The notes: generated by a model not told the origin, from the letters alone. A stretch of 64,000 nucleotides of DNA from Globodera rostochiensis (GCA_018350325.1 JAEVLN010000002.1:750162-814161); one strand, 5' to 3'. Positions 34,625-46,505 are shown, counted from the first letter of the stretch. A program made the numbers and translations.

Positions 34625-37600
34625 ATGGCACTGATAACAAATATCCCAGTAAGTGCAGGGGAAGGAAGGACTTTTTGGCACTTTTTGTGAATATTTTTGA
34701 AATTTGACTCAAATCGTAAATCCGTTCTTTTTTAATACGTTTAATTTTAACGAAAAAAAAGCATTTTTACTTTTTAGAACGTTCATTTTTTAAGCCAAAA
34801 TTGATTAATAGATTTTATGTTTTTGCTAAGTTTTTTTTGTGGATTATTGATGAGAGAAGCCCGAAGAGCATTTTTGTTGAAAATTTTGGCAGCTTTAGTG
34901 TCATTTTGCCAAAATTAGAGCATTCATTTTCCTAAATGTTTTAACATTTTCAGCTAACTTCGGCTAATGTTGAGCCATTGTCACGGCATGAAATGTTGAT
35001 GTGGGTCAACGAGTGTTTGCAGGCGCGTTTTTATTTTTCAAAAATTTTTTTATAGAGTATTTAAAAATGAGAAATTGCTTTAAACGAGTAATGTTTCTGA
35101 ACTAGCTAGTGAATTACAGTAGTGGTTACCGATCGCTTTCAAAAAAATGCGAATTTTGGAGAAGAAAAATTTCTTTACACGATTTATTATTTGTTTTATA
35201 TAATTTTAGGCAGAATTTGCTAAACTTGAACAGGTAAAAAATTTAGGCTTTTGGACGCTTTTAACATTCATTTTTTTTATTCGTACAGCTCCACACCGGT
35301 GCTGGCTACTGCCTTTTCACAGATATGAGAATATTATTATTTTATAATTACCGTAATTAAATACAAAATTGAACGTTTTTTTTCTCCATTTTCACAGGTC
35401 CTCTTCCCGGGAACCATCCAAATGAAGAAGGTGAGGCTCAACAGCCGACTGGAATTGGTAAAACTTTACTCAACATTTTAAAAAATTCGGTGTTTATCGA
35501 AAAGATAAAATGTTTTTGTCGACATTTTTTAATGTTTTTTTTTTCAAGGATTGGCTCTCCAATTGGAAGATTGTTCAAACTTCGTGGTATGCACATTGAA
35601 CCCGTCAACGTTGGGGGAGTGACTAATGTTTTTTGAGTTTCTGAAAAAAAAAAACGGAAATTTTTTTTTTAATTGATGACTTATTTATGTTCAGGAAGCA
35701 ATTGGGCATCGAAAAAGTGATCCCCGTGGAGAAGGTGAGGAGAATCGGCGGGCGGGCAATTGAATTTTATTTATTTTTTGCTAATTTCAGCTCATCAAAG
35801 GCAAATTCCAGGTAGTTATTTTTCCTGGTCTCGCCAAAAAGCCGGGAATGGGATCCTGGCAAATCCCGGGACGGGATCCCGCCGGGCATTATTATAATGG
35901 CATTTTTTTTTGTTTGGTTGGTTTAAATGCACAAATTTGGGGGTACAAACACTAAAGAAATTTGGGTTCTGAAATTTTGTGAAAAGAAATTTTTTTAAAA
36001 TTTTTATTGATTTGATTGGGTGGTTAAATGTTGGCATTATTGAAGCAACATTTTGACATTTTAATCAAATTTTGTTGGATTTAAATCGGTCATCAAAAAC
36101 AAAAAGAAAGAAAAGGGTAAAATGAAAAAGCCAAATTTTAGGACAATTTCGAATTTCTCCAATGGTTCAAGAAGTTTTTTGACGCGAATTATGATGGGCA
36201 TCCGTACAATCCGCTGGAAATGAGTGAGTGGGTTTTGTCAATAAACGGCCAATAAAAATTTTGTTTTTCTAAGGAAATTTCGAAGAGCTTCCGAAGGACG
36301 GCAAATTGAAGGCGAACAGCGGTGGCACCGCACTGAAAATGCCGCAGCGGACCGCAAAACCGGCCACGGGGGGCAGGTAGTGAATTTAGGGGGGAGGGGT
36401 GGGAATTTGAATCAAAAAATGGAGAAAAAAAAATTCCTTCCAAAATGTGATATATTTCTGTCCGTTTCCGATTAAAAAAAGTTGAAATTTCAAATAATTC
36501 CCTCCCCAATTAGGCCAAAAATGGGAAAAAAAATTGCCACTTTTTCCACAAAAATGAATTTTAGGCAATTATCGACGGCAGCGCCGACTCCGCGCCGAGT
36601 TGGCTCGGACGCGTCCATCAACAGCGCCTCCGGCGGCGGCACCGGCAATACGGCGGCACCCAAAAGAGTGCCATCGGCGAGCGCCTACGGCACTGCCGCG
36701 CGTCAGCATCCGCAGCAGAGAGTCCCGGCAAGCGGCGTCGGTCGTGTAGCCGCTGCTGCACCCGCACCGCCACAACATTTGCCGCCTAAAGCGGCGGCGT
36801 CGCACGCGACGTCAGCGCTGCCGGCGCTACCGCCGGACGCTCATGTAAATAATGGCCCATTTTAAACAAAAGGTTTGAAAATTCCCCCTATATTTAAAAG
36901 ATCGTTGAGGAGCTGAAGCAGAAGAACGTCGAAATGTACGAGTTGCGCAACCAATTGGCCGAGTCGGACGGTAAAAAAAATTGTTTTTTTTCTAGCATTT
37001 AACTTTCTCTAAAACGGGGTTTGCACACAATCGCCCGGCTAAGAACCGGTCGAGTTCAACCGGTTAGTTCTAATCCACCTGCTTAATCGTCCGGTTTGCC
37101 GGTAAATTTGGCCACAGATCATTCAAACCGGTGTTAATTTGTATCCAAAATTTCTTCTGAAACCCCCCGGGGGTCAACGCGGTTCCCCTCGGTTTAGCCG
37201 CGTAGCAACCCTAGTTAAAATTCGTTTATTATTTTACATATTTAAAACAACAAAAAGATTTTGATTATATTTCAGAAGTGATCAGCGGCCTTGAGCGGGA
37301 GCGCGATTTTTATTTTGTGCGTAATTTGTTGTCCGCCAATTTTAATTTATGCCTTCTAAAATTTAGGCCAAACTGCGCAAGATCGAGGTGCTTTGTCAGG
37401 TGAGGGGAATAATGTTGATCATTTTGTTTTTTATTTGAATTTTGGAAAAAATAAACAAACTTTTTGTTTGCCCTAATTTTAGGACAATGAAAATGGCGGA
37501 AATTTGGATGTCGCCTCGATGCTGCACATTCTTTATGAAACTGAGGAAGGTGGGGCCCCACAGTCTGTTTGTTGCACCTTTTTTAGTGATTTCTAATCAT

Positions 37601-37836
37601 GAGATCGGCAATTCCTTAATCTGATCAGGTCCGCGCAGCCAGGCCGAATTTCTGTTTTATCACTATAGGGCTTTTTATGAGGGCCTCGCAATCAGAATTT
37701 CACGGATCAATTCCATTTAGAAGGTGTATCGTTTTTGTATTTTTAAGGATTTGCCCCTCCGGCGGATGACGGCACAAATGGCGGTGCCAACGGCGGCGAT
37801 GCGGAGGATACCGTTGACATACTGAAGGACGATTGA
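34625..37836 (+). CDS. EB1 / MAPRE microtubule plus-end protein
   Basis: Sixteen exons give 358 residues: 34625-34648, 34954-35026, 35214-35233, 35289-35324, 35398-35457, 35549-35586, 35695-35734, 35791-35811, 36142-36223, 36274-36376, 36565-36844, 36901-36970, 37276-37316, 37367-37399, 37483-37549, 37748-37836. An N-terminal calponin-homology domain ([33 protein letters not shown] from residue 105) binds growing microtubule ends. A Ser/Pro/Ala-rich linker follows. The EB-homology coiled coil comes after residue 259 and contains [16 protein letters not shown]. elegans has the EBP paralogues; I cannot say which one this matches. The C terminus is acidic (...DILKDD) and lacks the EEY/F tail that vertebrate EB1 uses to bind CAP-Gly proteins. 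The exon 4 donor reads ATGAGA where GTGAGA is expected. Exons 13-16 have a broken copy near 45958-46194. Confidence 0.95.
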
Positions 37837-38052
37837 TTGATTGTGACTCTTGATGACATCGAGCGCGCAACGGATAAGGCCGAGAATTGACTGATTTCTT
37901 TTCTTTTTGTTTGTTAGCGCAATTGTGCTACATTTTTCTTTTATGGGCAAGAGCAAAACAAAAATAACTTTGAATCTTTTTATTGCATTGCAGTTTATTC
38001 ACACTAATTTAAAATCTTTTTCATAACAATAAATTAACAATTCGAGATCGAT

Positions 38053-38136
38053 GGAGGGGTAAGGACGGGAGGAGGCAGGCGTGCCACGAGTTAATACCTC
38101 GGTTTTAAGGGCGCCGCCTGCCGTCCTCCCCTCCCT
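38053..38136. other. Imperfect GC-rich inverted repeat between convergent genes
   Basis: A G-rich arm (38053-38081) and a C-rich arm (38112-38136) can pair with a few mismatches. They lie between the EB1 stop (37836) and the 3' end of the minus-strand repeat gene (38337). It could be a 3' processing or termination structure for either gene, or a decayed inverted-repeat element. Confidence 0.35.
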
Positions 38137-38336
38137 ACAATAACAGACTAAGGCGGCGCGTGCGGGAAAAAGCCCGGTCCCCAGTAAAGTTCACTCAAAA
38201 TGTGATCAGCATCTTCATCGTCTGTCAGATGTCCAGGTCCTCCCGCAACCGCTTCACCTTCCTGAACAGGTCCTCCCGCAACCGCTTCCTCCTGAACAGG
38301 TCCACCCGCAACAGCTTCACCCTCCTGAACAGGTCC

Positions 38337-38910
38337 TCACGCAATCGCTTCCTCCTGAACAGGTCCTCCATCAACCGCTACTTCCTCATGAACAGGTCCT
38401 CCCGCAACCGCGTCACCCTCCTGAACAGTTTGTCCTCCCGCAACCGCTTCTTCCTCCTGAACAGGTCCACCCGCAACCGCTTCACCCTCCTGAACAGGTC
38501 CTCCCTCAACCGCTACTTCCTCATGAACAGGTCCTCCCGCAACCGCTTCACCCTCCTGAACAGTTTGTCCTCCCGCAACCGCTTCTTCCTCCTGAACAGG
38601 TCCCCCCGCAACCGCTTCACCCTCCTGAACAGTTTGTCCTCCCTGGGCCGGTTGATCATTGGCCTAAAAATTACAAAAGCTTAAAAACACCAACAAGTGC
38701 AACAAAATTTATTTAATAAAAAACACCAACTGCAGTTTCATGACGACGCCAAAGCCACAAAACAACACCTCCTCCCACTACTGCGCCAAAAAGAAAACTA
38801 AAGGTTCGGTCCATGGAGGAAAAATTTGCTAAACTAAAGTCCTTTTTTAGAATTAAACATGAAAAATTAAACACTGAATCTAATTCTGGAGCAAGTTTGC
38901 CAAAATGCAT
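38337..38910 (-). CDS. Unrecognised membrane protein with acidic 11-12-aa repeats
   Basis: Two exons join in phase 0: 38910 (or 38814) to 38731, then 38663-38337 after a tttttag acceptor. The short form has 136 residues, the long form 168. The internal start gives MDRTFSFLFGAVVGGG followed by VVLWLWRR, a clear hydrophobic segment with a basic stop-transfer edge, so a single-pass or signal-anchor protein is likely. Exon 2 encodes about nine tandem repeats of the type GGPVQEGEAVA, alternating with a 12-residue GGQTVQEGEAVA form and HEEV variants. They are strongly acidic, without Cys or aromatic residues, and end EEAIA at a TGA. The repeats are GC-rich and nearly identical in DNA, so recently expanded. 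Plus-strand frames through the same repeats are Arg/Asn/Leu-rich and less plausible. The upstream ATG (38910) follows a ttggcag acceptor directly. No family is recognised; role unknown. Confidence 0.6.
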
Positions 38911-38984
38911 CTGCCAAGAATTATTGTTACAGGCAATGGAAGAAATTCTACTGTTACGCGGCCTTTTAAAATCAAAACATTTGA

Positions 38985-39136
38985 CCCAAATTCACCGCTC
39001 CCGCCCTCTCACCGTATAAACGTCGTTTTGCCCGTCCCGTTCTCGCCCAGCAACACCACAATTTCGGAGTCGGTAAATTCCCCATGGCAAATGTTCAGCT
39101 GAAGAATTAAAAAGCGATTTAATGAGACGGCACGAC
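38985..39136 (-). pseudogene. Copy of ABCE1 exon 11 (second Walker A)
   Basis: 152 bp match 25015-25166 with four substitutions: the whole 86-bp exon encoding the GENGTGKTT region, plus intron sequence on both sides. One substitution is silent and one changes Arg to His within the exon. Splice sites are retained. The copy lies in the same orientation as ABCE1 but 14 kb away, with the satellite array joined directly to its upstream edge. It cannot make an ABC protein alone. Confidence 0.93.
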
Positions 39137-42100
39137 CGCGAAAAATTGTAATAGCCATTTTTTTACTAATTATTTTCCTTAATTAGTCTTGTATTTTGCT
39201 CAAAAATACGAAACAATTAAATAAATCTTCAGCAAAAGATTCAATGGCTTTTTTCTGAAATTGTTCCGTTAAAAAAAGTATAGCCATTTTTTTATAAATT
39301 ATTTTCCTTAATTAGTCTTGTATTTTGTTAAATACGCAAAAATTAAATAAATCTTCATCAAATGATTCATTGGCTTTTTTCTGAAATTGTTCCGCGAGAA
39401 ATTGTAATAGCCATTTTTTTATAAATTATTTCCCTTAATTAGTCTTGTATTTTGTTCAAAAATACGCAACAATTAAATAAATCTTCATCAAATGATTCAT
39501 TGGCTTTTTTCTGAAATTGTTCCGTTAAAAATTGTAATAGCCATTTTTTTACTAATTATTTTCCTTAATTAGTCTTGTATTTTGCTCAAAAATACGCAAC
39601 AATTAAATAAATCTTCAGCAAATGATTGGCTTTTTTCTGAAATTGTTCCGCGAGAAATTGTAATAGCCATTTTTTTACTAATTATTTTCCTTAATTAGTC
39701 TTGTATTTTGCTCAAAAATACGCAACAATTAAATAAATCTTCAGCAAAAGATTCAATGGCTTTTTTCTGAAATTGTTCCGTTAAAAAAAGTATAGCCATT
39801 TTTTTACTAATTATTTTCCTTAATTAGTCTTGTATTTTGTTCAAAAATACGCAACAATTAAATAAATCTTCAGCAAATGATGGCATTTTCTGAAATTGTT
39901 CCGTTAAAAATTGTAATAGCCATTTTTTTATAAATTATTTTCCTTAATTAGTCTTGTATTTTGTTCAAAAATACGCAACAATTAAATAAATCTTCATCAA
40001 ATGATTCATTGGCTTTTTTCTGAAATTGTTCCGTTAAAAATTGTAATAGCCATTTTTTTACTAATTATTTTCCTTAATTAGTCTTGTATTTTGTTCAAAA
40101 ATACGCAACAATTAAATAAATCTTCATCAAATGATTCATTGGTTTTTTTCTGAAATTGTTCCGTTAAAAAATGTATAGCCATTTTTTTTACTAATTATTT
40201 TCCTTAATTAGTCTTGTATTTTGTTCAAAAATACGCAACAAATAAATAAATCTTCATCAAATGATTCATTGGCTTTTTTCTGAAATTGTTCCGTTAAAAA
40301 TTGTAATAGCCATTTTTTTAAATTATTTTCCTTAATTAGTCTTGTATTTTGTTCAAAAATACGCAACAAATAAATAAATCTTCATCAAATGATTCATTGG
40401 CTTTTTTCTGAAATTGTTCCGTTAAAAATTGTAATAGCCATTTTTTTATAAATTATTTTCCTTAATTAGTCTTGTATTTTGTTCAAAAATACGCAACAAT
40501 TAAATAAATCTTCATCAAATGATTCATTGGTTTTTTTCTGAAATTGTTCCGTTAAAAAATGTATAGCCATTTTTTTATAAATTATTTTCCTTAATTAGTC
40601 TTGTATTTTGTTCAAAAATACGCAACAATTAAATAAATCTTCAGCAAATGATTCAATGGCTTTTTTTCTGAAATTGTTCCGTTAAAAAATGTATAGCCAT
40701 TTTTTTACTAATTATTTTCCTTAATTAGTCTTGTATTTTGTTCAAAAATACGCAACAATTAAATAAATCTTCATCAAATGATTCATTGGCTTTTTTCTGA
40801 AATTGTTCCGTTAAAAATTGTAATAGCCATTTTTTTACTAATTATTTTCCTTAATTAGTCTTGTATTTTGTTCAAAAATATGCAACAATCAAATAAATCT
40901 TCAGCAAATGATTCATTGGCTTTTTTCTGAAATTGTTCCGTTAAAAATTGTAATAGCCATTTTTTTACTAATTATTTTCCTTAATTAGTCTTGTATTTTG
41001 TTCAAAAATATGCAACAATCAAATAAATCTTCATCAAATTGGCTTTTTTCTGAAATTGTTCCGTTAAAAATTGTAATAGCCATTTTTTTACTAATTATTT
41101 TCCTTAATTAGTCTTGTATTTTGTTCAAAAATACGCAACAAATAAATAAATCTTCATCAAATTGGCTTTTTTCTGAAATTGTTCCGTTAAAAAATGTAAT
41201 AGCCATTTTTTTATAAATTATTTTCCTTAATTAGTCTTGTATTTTGTTCAAAAATACGCAACAATTAAATAAATCTTCATCAAATGATTCATTGGCTTTT
41301 TTCTGAAATTGTTCCGTTAAAAATTGTAATAGCCATTTTTTTATAAATTATTTTCCTTAATTAGTCTTGTATTTTGTTCAAAAATACGCAACAATTAAAT
41401 AAATCTTCAGCAAATGATTGGCTTTTTTCTGAAATTGTTCCGCGAGAAATTGTAATAGCCATTTTTTTACTAATTATTTTCCTTAATTAGTCTTGTATTT
41501 TGCTCAAAAATACGCAACAATTAAATAAATCTTCAGCAAAAGATTCAATGGCTTTTTTCTGAAATTGTTCCGTTAAAAAAAGTATAGCCATTTTTTTACT
41601 AATTATTTTCCTTAATTAGTCTTGTATTTTGTTCAAAAATACGCAACAATTAAATAAATCTTCAGCAAATGATGGCATTTTCTGAAATTGTTCCGTTAAA
41701 AATTGTAATAGCCATTTTTTTATAAATTATTTTCCTTAATTAGTCTTGTATTTTGTTCAAAAATACGCAACAAATAAATAAATCTTCATCAAATGATTCA
41801 TTGGCTTTTTTCTGAAATTGTTCCGTTAAAAATTGTAATAGCCATTTTTTTAAATTATTTTCCTTAATTAGTCTTGTATTTTGTTCAAAAATACGCAACA
41901 ATTAAATAAATCTTCATCAAATGATTCATTGGCTTTTTTCTGAAATTGTTCCGTTAAAAATTGTAATAGCCATTTTTTTATAAATTATTTTCCTTAATTA
42001 GTCTTGTATTTTGTTCAAAAATACGCAACAATTAAATAAATCTTCATCAAATGATTCATTGGCTTTTTTCTGAAATTGTTCCGTTAAAAAATGTATAGCC

Positions 42101-45100
42101 ATTTTTTTTACTAATTATTTTCCTTAATTAGTCTTGTATTTTGTTCAAAAATACGCAACAATTAAATAAATCTTCATCAAATGATTCATTGGCTTTTTTA
42201 TGAAATTGTTCCGTTAAAAAATGTAATAGCCATTTTTTTATAAATTATTTTCCTTAATTAGTCTTGTATTTTGTTCAAAAATACGCAACAATTAAATAAA
42301 TCTTCAGCAAATGATTCAATGGCTTTTTTTCTGAAATTGTTCCGTTAAAAAATGTATAGCCATTTTTTTACTAATTATTTTCCTTAATTAGTCTTGTATT
42401 TTGTTCAAAAATACGCAACAATTAAATAAATCTTCATCAAATGATTCATTGGCTTTTTTCTGAAATTGTTCCGTTAAAAATTGTAATAGCCATTTTTTTA
42501 CTAATTATTTTCCTTAATTAGTCTTGTATTTTGTTCAAAAATATGCAACAATCAAATAAATCTTCAGCAAATGATTCATTGGCTTTTTTCTGAAATTGTT
42601 CCGTTAAAAAATGTAATAGCCATTTTTTTATAAATTATTTTCCTTAATTAGTCTTGTATTTTGTTCAAAAATACGCAACAATTAAATAAATCTTCAGCAA
42701 ATGATTCAATGGCTTTTTTTCTGAAATTGTTCCGTTAAAAAATGTATAGCCATTTTTTTACTAATTATTTTCCTTAATTAGTCTTGTATTTTGCTCAAAA
42801 ATACGCAACAATTAAATAAATCTTCAGCAAATGATTGGCTTTTTTCTGAAATTGTTCCGCGAGAAATTGTAATAGCCATTTTTTTACTAATTATTTTCCT
42901 TAATTAGTCTTGTATTTTGCTCAAAAATACGCAACAATTAAATAAATCTTCAGCAAAAGATTCAATGGCTTTTTTCTGAAATTGTTCCGTTAAAAAAAGT
43001 ATAGCCATTTTTTTACTAATTATTTTCCTTAATTAGTCTTGTATTTTGTTCAAAAATACGCAACAATTAAATAAATCTTCAGCAAATGATGGCATTTTCT
43101 GAAATTGTTCCGTTAAAAATTGTAATAGCCATTTTTTTATAAATTATTTTCCTTAATTAGTCTTGTATTTTGTTCATAAAATACGCAACAAATAAATAAT
43201 CTTCATCAAATGATTCATTGGCTTTTTTCTGAAATTGTTCCGTTAAAAATTGTAATAGCCATTTTTTTAAATTATTTTCCTTAATTAGTCTTGTATTTGT
43301 TCAAAATACGCAACAATTAAATAAATCTTCATCAAATGATTCATTGGCTTTTTTCTGAAATTGTTCCGTTAAAAATTGTAATAGCCATTTTTTTATAAAT
43401 TATTTTCCTTAATTAGTCTTGTATTTTGTTCAAAAATACGCAACAATTAATAAATCTTCATCAAATGATTCATTGGCTTTTTTCTGAAATTGTTCCGTTA
43501 AAAAATGTATAGCCATTTTTTTACTAATTATTTTCCTTAATTAGTCTTGTATTTTGTTCAAAAATACGCAACAATTAAATAAATCTTCATCAAATGATTC
43601 ATTGGCTTTTTTATGAAATTGTTCCGTTAAAAAATGTAATAGCCATTTTTTTATAATTATTTTCCTTAATTAGTCTTGTATTTTGTTCAAAATACGCAAC
43701 AATTAAATAAATCTTCAGCAAATGATTCAATGGCTTTTTTTCTGAAATTGTTCCGTTAAAAAATGTATAGCCATTTTTTTACTAATTATTTTCCTTAATT
43801 AGTCTTGTATTTTGTTCAAAAATACGCAACAATTAAATAAATCTTCATCAAATGATTCATTGGCTTTTTTCTGAAATTGTTCCGTTAAAAATTGTAATAG
43901 CCATTTTTTTACTAATTATTTTCCTTAATTAGTCTTGTATTTTGTTCAAAAATATGCAACAATCAAATAAATCTTCAGCAAATGATTCATTGGCTTTTTT
44001 CTGAAATTGTTCCGTTAAAAATTGTAATAGCCATTTTTTTACTAATTATTTTCCTTAATTAGTCTTGTATTTTGTTCAAAAATATGCAACAATCAAATAA
44101 ATCTTCATCAAATGATTCATTGGCTTTTTTCTGAAATTGTTCCGTTAAAAAATGTAATAGCCATTTTTTTATAAATTATTTTCCTTAATTAGTCTTGTAT
44201 TTTGTTCAAAAATACGCAACAAATAAATAAATCTTCAGCAAATGATGGCATTTTCTGAAATTGTTCCGTTAAAAATTGTAATAGCCATTTTTTTATAAAT
44301 TATTTTCCTTAATTAGTCTTGTATTTTGTTCAAAAATACGCAACAAATAAATAAATCTTCATCAAATGATTCATTGGCTTTTTTCTGAAATTGTTCCGCG
44401 AGAAATTGTAATAGCCATTTTTTTATAAATTATTTTCCTTAATTAGTCTTGTATTTTGTTCAAAAATACGCAACAAATAAATAAATCTTCATCAAATTGG
44501 CTTTTTTCTGAAATTGTTCCGTTAAAAAATGTAATAGCCATTTTTTTACTAATTATTTTCCTTAATTAGTCTTGTATTTTGTTCAAAAATACGCAACAAA
44601 TAAATAAATCTTCATCAAATTGGCTTTTTTCTGAAATTGTTCCGTTAAAAAATGTAATAGCCATTTTTTTATAAATTATTTTCCTTAATTAGTCTTGTAT
44701 TTTGTTCAAAAATACGCAACAATTAAATAAATCTTCAGCAAATGATTCAATGGCTTTTTTTCTGAAATTGTTCCGTTAAAAAATGTATAGCCATTTTTTT
44801 ACTAATTATTTTCCTTAATTAGTCTTGTATTTTGCTCAAAAATACGCAACAATTAAATAAATCTTCAGCAAATGATTGGCTTTTTTCTGAAATTGTTCCG
44901 CGAGAAATTGTAATAGCCATTTTTTTACTAATTATTTTCCTTAATTAGTCTTGTATTTTGCTCAAAAATACGCAACAATTAAATAAATCTTCAGCAAAAG
45001 ATTCAATGGCTTTTTTCTGAAATTGTTCCGTTAAAAAAAGTATAGCCATTTTTTTACTAATTATTTTCCTTAATTAGTCTTGTATTTTGTTCAAAAATAC

Positions 45101-45315
45101 GCAACAATTAAATAAATCTTCAGCAAATGATGGCATTTTCTGAAATTGTTCCGTTAAAAATTGTAATAGCCATTTTTTTATAAATTATTTTCCTTAATTA
45201 GTCTTGTATTTTGTTCAAAAATACGCAACAATTAAATAAATCTTCAGCAAATGATTCAATGGCTTTTTTCTGAAATTGTTTCGTTAAAAATTGTAATAGC
45301 CATTTTTTTACTAAT
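39137..45315. repeat. Satellite D, ~48 copies of a ~125-130-bp unit
   Basis: Each unit has the boxes tagccatttttttactaatt, ccttaattagtcttgtattt, tacgcaacaattaaataaat and ctgaaattgttccg. Units vary by small indels (caaatgattcattggc versus caaattggc; gttccgttaaa versus gttccgcgagaa). The same ordered variants recur, for example the gcgagaaattg unit near 39648, 41446, 42855 and 44898, so there is an irregular higher-order structure of about 1.4-2.0 kb. No coding potential. Confidence 0.96.
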
Positions 45316-46194
45316 TTCTGAAAACCCCCGGGGGTTAACGCGATTCCCCCTCGGTTTAGCCGCGTAACAACCCTATAATTTTCATTTTACGCGCGTATTC
45401 AAAACATATTTTCAATTGTTTTTTTTGTATTAGCAAGTAAGAGTCAGGGCAGTGTCAAGGCAAGTCAAGAGTCAAATCAAGAGTAGGACAGCGTTAGACA
45501 AGTCAAGAGTCAAATCAAGTCGAGAGAGATTCAAAACAAGTCGAGATTTAAGAGTCAAGTCAAGAGTAAGCCAAGGCAAGAGTCAGGGCAGTGTCAAGGA
45601 AAGTCAAGAGTCAAAGCAAGTCGAGATTTAAGAATCAAGTCAAGAGTAAGTCGAGGCAAGTAAGAGTCAGCAAGGAAAGTCAAGAGTCAAATCAAGGCAA
45701 GAGTCGGGGCAAAAATCAAGAGTTAAGGGAAGTCAAGATTCAAGACAGGTGGTAAGTTGACGCAAGTCAAGAATCAACGCAAGTCGAGATTCAATGCAAG
45801 CTAAGAGTCGTCAAGTCAAGAGTCAATGCAAGTCAAGAGTGAAAACAAGAGAAGGAGTTTAAGCATAGTCGAGGTCGAGATCAAGGGGAAAAGTTTTATA
45901 CCAAAACATGAAAGACAATGAAGAGCGGTTGGGTGCTGCGAAGCGGCAGCCAAGCGCTCGTTCGTTTATTATTTACATATTAAAACAACAAAAAGATTTT
46001 GATTATATTTCAGAAGTGATCAGCGGCCTTGAGCGGGAGCGCGAATTTGTTTACCCCAATTTTTAGGACAATGAAAATGGCGGAAATTTGGATGTCGCCT
46101 CGATGCTGCACATTTTTGCACCTCCGGCGGATGACAGCACAAATGGCGGTAATGCAGAGGATACCGTTGACATATTGAAAAGGATGGTTGATTA
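45316..46194 (+). pseudogene. Broken copy of the EB1 3' exons
   Basis: 45316-45376 matches EB1 intron 12 near 37156-37216 (cccccgggggt...cctcggtttagccgcgta). 45958-46044 matches the end of that intron plus most of exon 13 (gtgatcagcggccttgagcg). 46058-46112 matches exon 15, and 46113-46194 most of exon 16. Exon 14 and parts of exons 13, 15 and 16 are missing, and about 580 bp of unrelated repeat is inserted in the intron. Frames are broken, so it is a decayed duplicate. Confidence 0.88.
45430..45860. repeat. Degenerate caagtcaagagt repeat
   Basis: Purine-rich sequence made of irregular copies of aagtcaagagtc and related words, inserted within the EB1-derived intron copy. No coding pattern. 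Confidence 0.8.
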
Positions 46195-46289
46195 ATTCCG
46201 AACCCGAATTCGAACAATTTTCCGAAAAATCCAAATGTAAAATCCCCCCAGTGTAATTCACTGAGCTCGTCATCCCTGTTGCCAATTTC

Positions 46290-46505
46290 TCCTCCGTCGA
46301 GCGGTTGTCCCCCATCGAGCGCGTGTTCCCCGTCGAGCGCGTGTTCCCCGTCGAGCGCGTGTTCCCCGTCGAGCGCGTGCCACGCGTCGAGCGTGTGTTC
46401 CCCGTCAAGCGCGTGTCCCCCGTCGAGCGCGTGCCCCCCATCGAGCGTGTGTTCCCCGTCAAGCGCGTGCCCCCGTCGAGCGCGTGCCCCCCATCGAGCG
46501 TGAGA
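46290..46505. repeat. 18-bp GC-rich minisatellite
   Basis: About twelve copies of cgtcgagcgcgtgttccc with small variants. The 18-bp length keeps frames open on both strands: on plus as ERVFPV or SSACSP repeats, on minus as NTRSTG repeats within a 236-codon frame (46720-46010). That minus frame runs across the EB1 pseudogene in antisense, so I do not call it a gene. Confidence 0.85.

Noticed and set aside
35022..35214. GC-AG donor in EB1 intron 2 (cag/gcgcgt)
   Set aside because: A normal GT donor at 35027 with the acceptor ending at 35213 keeps phase and gives the equally good LQAQFAKLEQ.
38160..38684. 174-codon plus-strand frame (NRSSRNRF repeats)
   Set aside because: It is the antisense of the acidic-repeat exon. 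The minus reading has a splice-compatible first exon, a membrane segment and a more plausible composition.
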